A stretch of 64,000 nucleotides of DNA from positions 292,525-356,524 of the forward strand of contig JADBKQ010000001.1 of assembly GCA_014896305.1 (NCBI GenBank). Reading direction: 5' to 3'. Within the stretch, counting starts at the first letter, position 1. Each line of letters starts with the position of its first letter. Both the position numbers and the translations under genes were made by a program. The notes below the pieces were generated by a model that was not told the DNA's origin, made no database searches, and saw nothing but the letters and a program-made list of their open reading frames with translations. The DNA is from Limnochordaceae bacterium. Lineage in GTDB: Bacteria; Bacillota; Limnochordia; Limnochordales; DUMU01. Positions 62,361-64,000 of the stretch are shown here, piece after piece.

Positions 62361-64000
62361 GTGCGCATGACGGGCGTGGTGACGATGAAGACATTGGCGC
62401 TGGTCGTGCTGCTGGTAGGGGCTGAAGTCGGCAGCGGCAGGCAACCGAAAGCTTTGGCCGCCAATCTTGCTTTGGGATGCCCATACACGGTCTCCATTCC
62501 AGCCGATGCCACCTATCCCGATGAGGGTCACCGGGAACTGACCAATGGAAAAAAGGGGACTGCCTCGTACCTGGACCCTGCATGGAGCGGTTACCATGTC
62601 TACAAGGGCCAGAGCGTGGACATTGTGGTGGACCTTGGCCGGGTGGAGACGGTTTACAGCGTAACCATCGGGATGCTTCACCACCCGGCCGTGGGCATCA
62701 TGCAGCCGATCTACATCGCGGCAGGCCTATCAGAGGATAACAAGCACTGGGCGGTGTGGGACGTCATATACCCCCCTGCTCCTACACCCAGCGAATGGGC
62801 GACTCCCCGGCGAGTCACGTATACATTGCCTGGCTCAGCTCCTCGGCCAGTGACGGCTCGCTACGTGCGGATCCATCTGCCCCTCGAGATCAGCCTGTTC
62901 TTCGACGAGATCGAGGTCGAGGGGACTCCGGGAGCTGCTCTGAGTACTGCTCCGATCCGTTCAGGCCAGACCGGCACGGCCACCAGTGCGGCTGAACACT
63001 CGGAAGTTCCAAATTCACTGGCCCGAGCGGGACTGCCACCATGGCCGCAGGGAGATCAATTCGACCTGGGGCCGATCGGTCCCTATCGAATGCCGGGGGC
63101 GGCCACAGGCGACGTCCACGACATTGTTCTTTTGCCATTGTACCCGCCGGTTCGCTGGGACATGCAGCAGCTACTCCCATACGTCACCTTCGGAAAGCCA
63201 GCTGATGAAAAAGAGCCCTCCGGTAAAGAAGGACCGGCCTGGGAACCCCAGGATTGGTTTTTCGATACTGTGCTCTTTACTCCTGTTGCAACCGCGCCCT
63301 CGGGACGGTTCTTCCACACGTCTAGCTCACCAGGATCGGTCTTTGCCGATTGGCTTTGGCTCGTCGACACCTACTTTGCTCCGGACGGACCGCTGGCCTC
63401 ATTGAATGAGAGCGTAGCTTGGGCCGGGCGCCGCCTCGGCGATGCTGAGCACAAAGTAAAAGTGATCCTGGCGCTGCCCTCACCCAATCCGCAGCAGAGT
63501 GAGTTCTGGTTGGGAATCGATGAGGATCCCGGGGCCCGGCAGTATTTCGAGGCCAAAGGTTTGGTTGTAAGCAAGGACGGGAGTAGGAACCGCTTCGCCG
63601 GCACTCTCCCAGAACGCCGCACCGTCCTGGAGTGGATGATTGACGAGATCCTCGCCCGCTGGCAACAGGCCGGGTTTCACCGACTGGAACTGGCAGGTTT
63701 CTATTGGTACGAGGAAGGGGTATCGGAAAAGGCCGATGATCAAGCGCTGGTGAAGCAGGTAGCGCAAATAGTTCACGAAAGGGGAAGTCGGTTCTATTGG
63801 ATTCCCCACTTCCGGGCCAGCGGATACGCTGACTGGCGAGAGTGGGGCTTCGATGCTGCCGTGCTGCAACCCAACTACTATTTCATGCCTCGCGAGGAAG
63901 TGCCCCCCCTGGGAAGCCCACCGGAGAGCCGACTCTCCCGCCTGCGGCAGACCGCGATGCTGGCCAGGCGCTATGAGATGGGGATCGAAATCGAGCTGGA
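62361..64000 (+). CDS. Secreted discoidin-like/DUF4855 protein (3' partial)
   Basis: The reading frame is open from GTG 62361 (AGGAGG eight bases before) to the window end, at least 546 aa. A signal peptide (TMKTLALVVLLLVGAEVGSG) is followed by a discoidin/F5-8C-like domain (about 35-190; LTNGKKGTASY, VDIVVDLGRVETVYSVTIG, RYVRIHLPL). A DUF4855 region then starts near residue 255 (DIVLLPLYP) and continues with WMIDEILARWQQAGF and LAGFYWYEEG. DUF4855 proteins occur in carbohydrate-degrading Bacillota and have a TIM-barrel look; a glycan-binding or glycosidase role is inferred. Confidence 0.87.
   Translation, partial: MRMTGVVTMKTLALVVLLVGAEVGSGRQPKALAANLALGCPYTVSIPADATYPDEGHRELTNGKKGTASYLDPAWSGYHVYKGQSVDIVVDLGRVETVYSVTIGMLHHPAVGIMQPIYIAAGLSEDNKHWAVWDVIYPPAPTPSEWATPRRVTYTLPGSAPRPVTARYVRIHLPLEISLFFDEIEVEGTPGAALSTAPIRSGQTGTATSAAEHSEVPNSLARAGLPPWPQGDQFDLGPIGPYRMPGAATGDVHDIVLLPLYPPVRWDMQQLLPYVTFGKPADEKEPSGKEGPAWEPQDWFFDTVLFTPVATAPSGRFFHTSSSPGSVFADWLWLVDTYFAPDGPLASLNESVAWAGRRLGDAEHKVKVILALPSPNPQQSEFWLGIDEDPGARQYFEAKGLVVSKDGSRNRFAGTLPERRTVLEWMIDEILARWQQAGFHRLELAGFYWYEEGVSEKADDQALVKQVAQIVHERGSRFYWIPHFRASGYADWREWGFDAAVLQPNYYFMPREEVPPLGSPPESRLSRLRQTAMLARRYEMGIEIEL

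Overview
This 64 kb window looks like chromosome of a high-GC, spore-forming member of the Bacillota. The main lineage evidence is an alpha/beta-type small acid-soluble spore protein (35074-35646), supported by a YtrA-like GntR/ABC operon, an AraR-type GntR-LacI regulator, VanW, PspC and DUF4855 proteins, and AGGAGG-type ribosome binding sites. The many glycoside hydrolases and sugar-binding proteins indicate a carbohydrate heterotroph. A Limnochordia- or Thermaerobacter-like lineage would fit, but that is inference. I saw no rRNA, tRNA, transposase, prophage or cas1/cas2/cas10 gene.

Layout. 1-3.0 kb: heterodimeric ABC exporter. 3.2-17.2 kb: GH38 alpha-mannosidase, Lhr helicase, CDP-alcohol phosphotransferase, MetRS, alpha/beta hydrolase, PspC. 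17.4-23.4 kb: ABC-2 permease relic, GH2 hydrolase, then a GntR-ATPase-permease-adhesin operon with a clear promoter and operator. 23.4-30.7 kb: accessory island with a CARF-RelE-like protein and a helicase with a RelE-like N-terminus, set in about 4 kb of repeat-rich non-coding DNA. 30.7-36 kb: PAP2-GDPD fusion, short flavoprotein, PKD/PEGA secreted protein, SASP, FtsX relic. 36.2-39.2 kb: sugar-binding protein divergent from an AraR-like regulator with a 29-bp palindrome between them. 39.3-48.1 kb: Trp-rich possible beta-barrel protein, Nth, secreted CBM9-like protein, hemerythrin-thioesterase fusion, aldo/keto reductase, Crp/Fnr regulator, chimeric RNA methyltransferase. 48.3-60.4 kb: GH3 hydrolase, four sugar-binding proteins without permeases, and a gnd-zwf-cyclase operon. 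60.5-64 kb: half-size EamA protein, VanW protein, start of a discoidin/DUF4855 protein.

How the genes work together. The hydrolases (GH38, GH2, GH3), five orphan sugar-binding proteins and two sugar-type regulators suggest oligosaccharide import and breakdown, with gnd and zwf taking hexose phosphate into the oxidative pentose phosphate pathway. The import ATPases and permeases must lie elsewhere.

The most interesting locus is 24.0-28.6 kb. The CARF-RelE-like protein resembles the published Cami1 class of CRISPR-signalled mRNA interferases. It is followed 100 bp later by a superfamily 1 helicase with its own RelE-like N-terminal domain. The pair is bracketed by two-copy direct repeats (30-37 nt repeats, 30-36 nt between them) that look like one-spacer CRISPR units, though each pair has a different repeat. 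Similar pairs, commonly 62-73 bp apart, and true 34-bp tandem units recur in other intergenic regions. The repeats may therefore be a genome-wide repeat habit and not CRISPR arrays. Several gene relics (ABC-2 permease, MerR, FtsX permease, and an ABC-ATPase start fused to a methyltransferase) show repeated deletion in the same intergenic zones.
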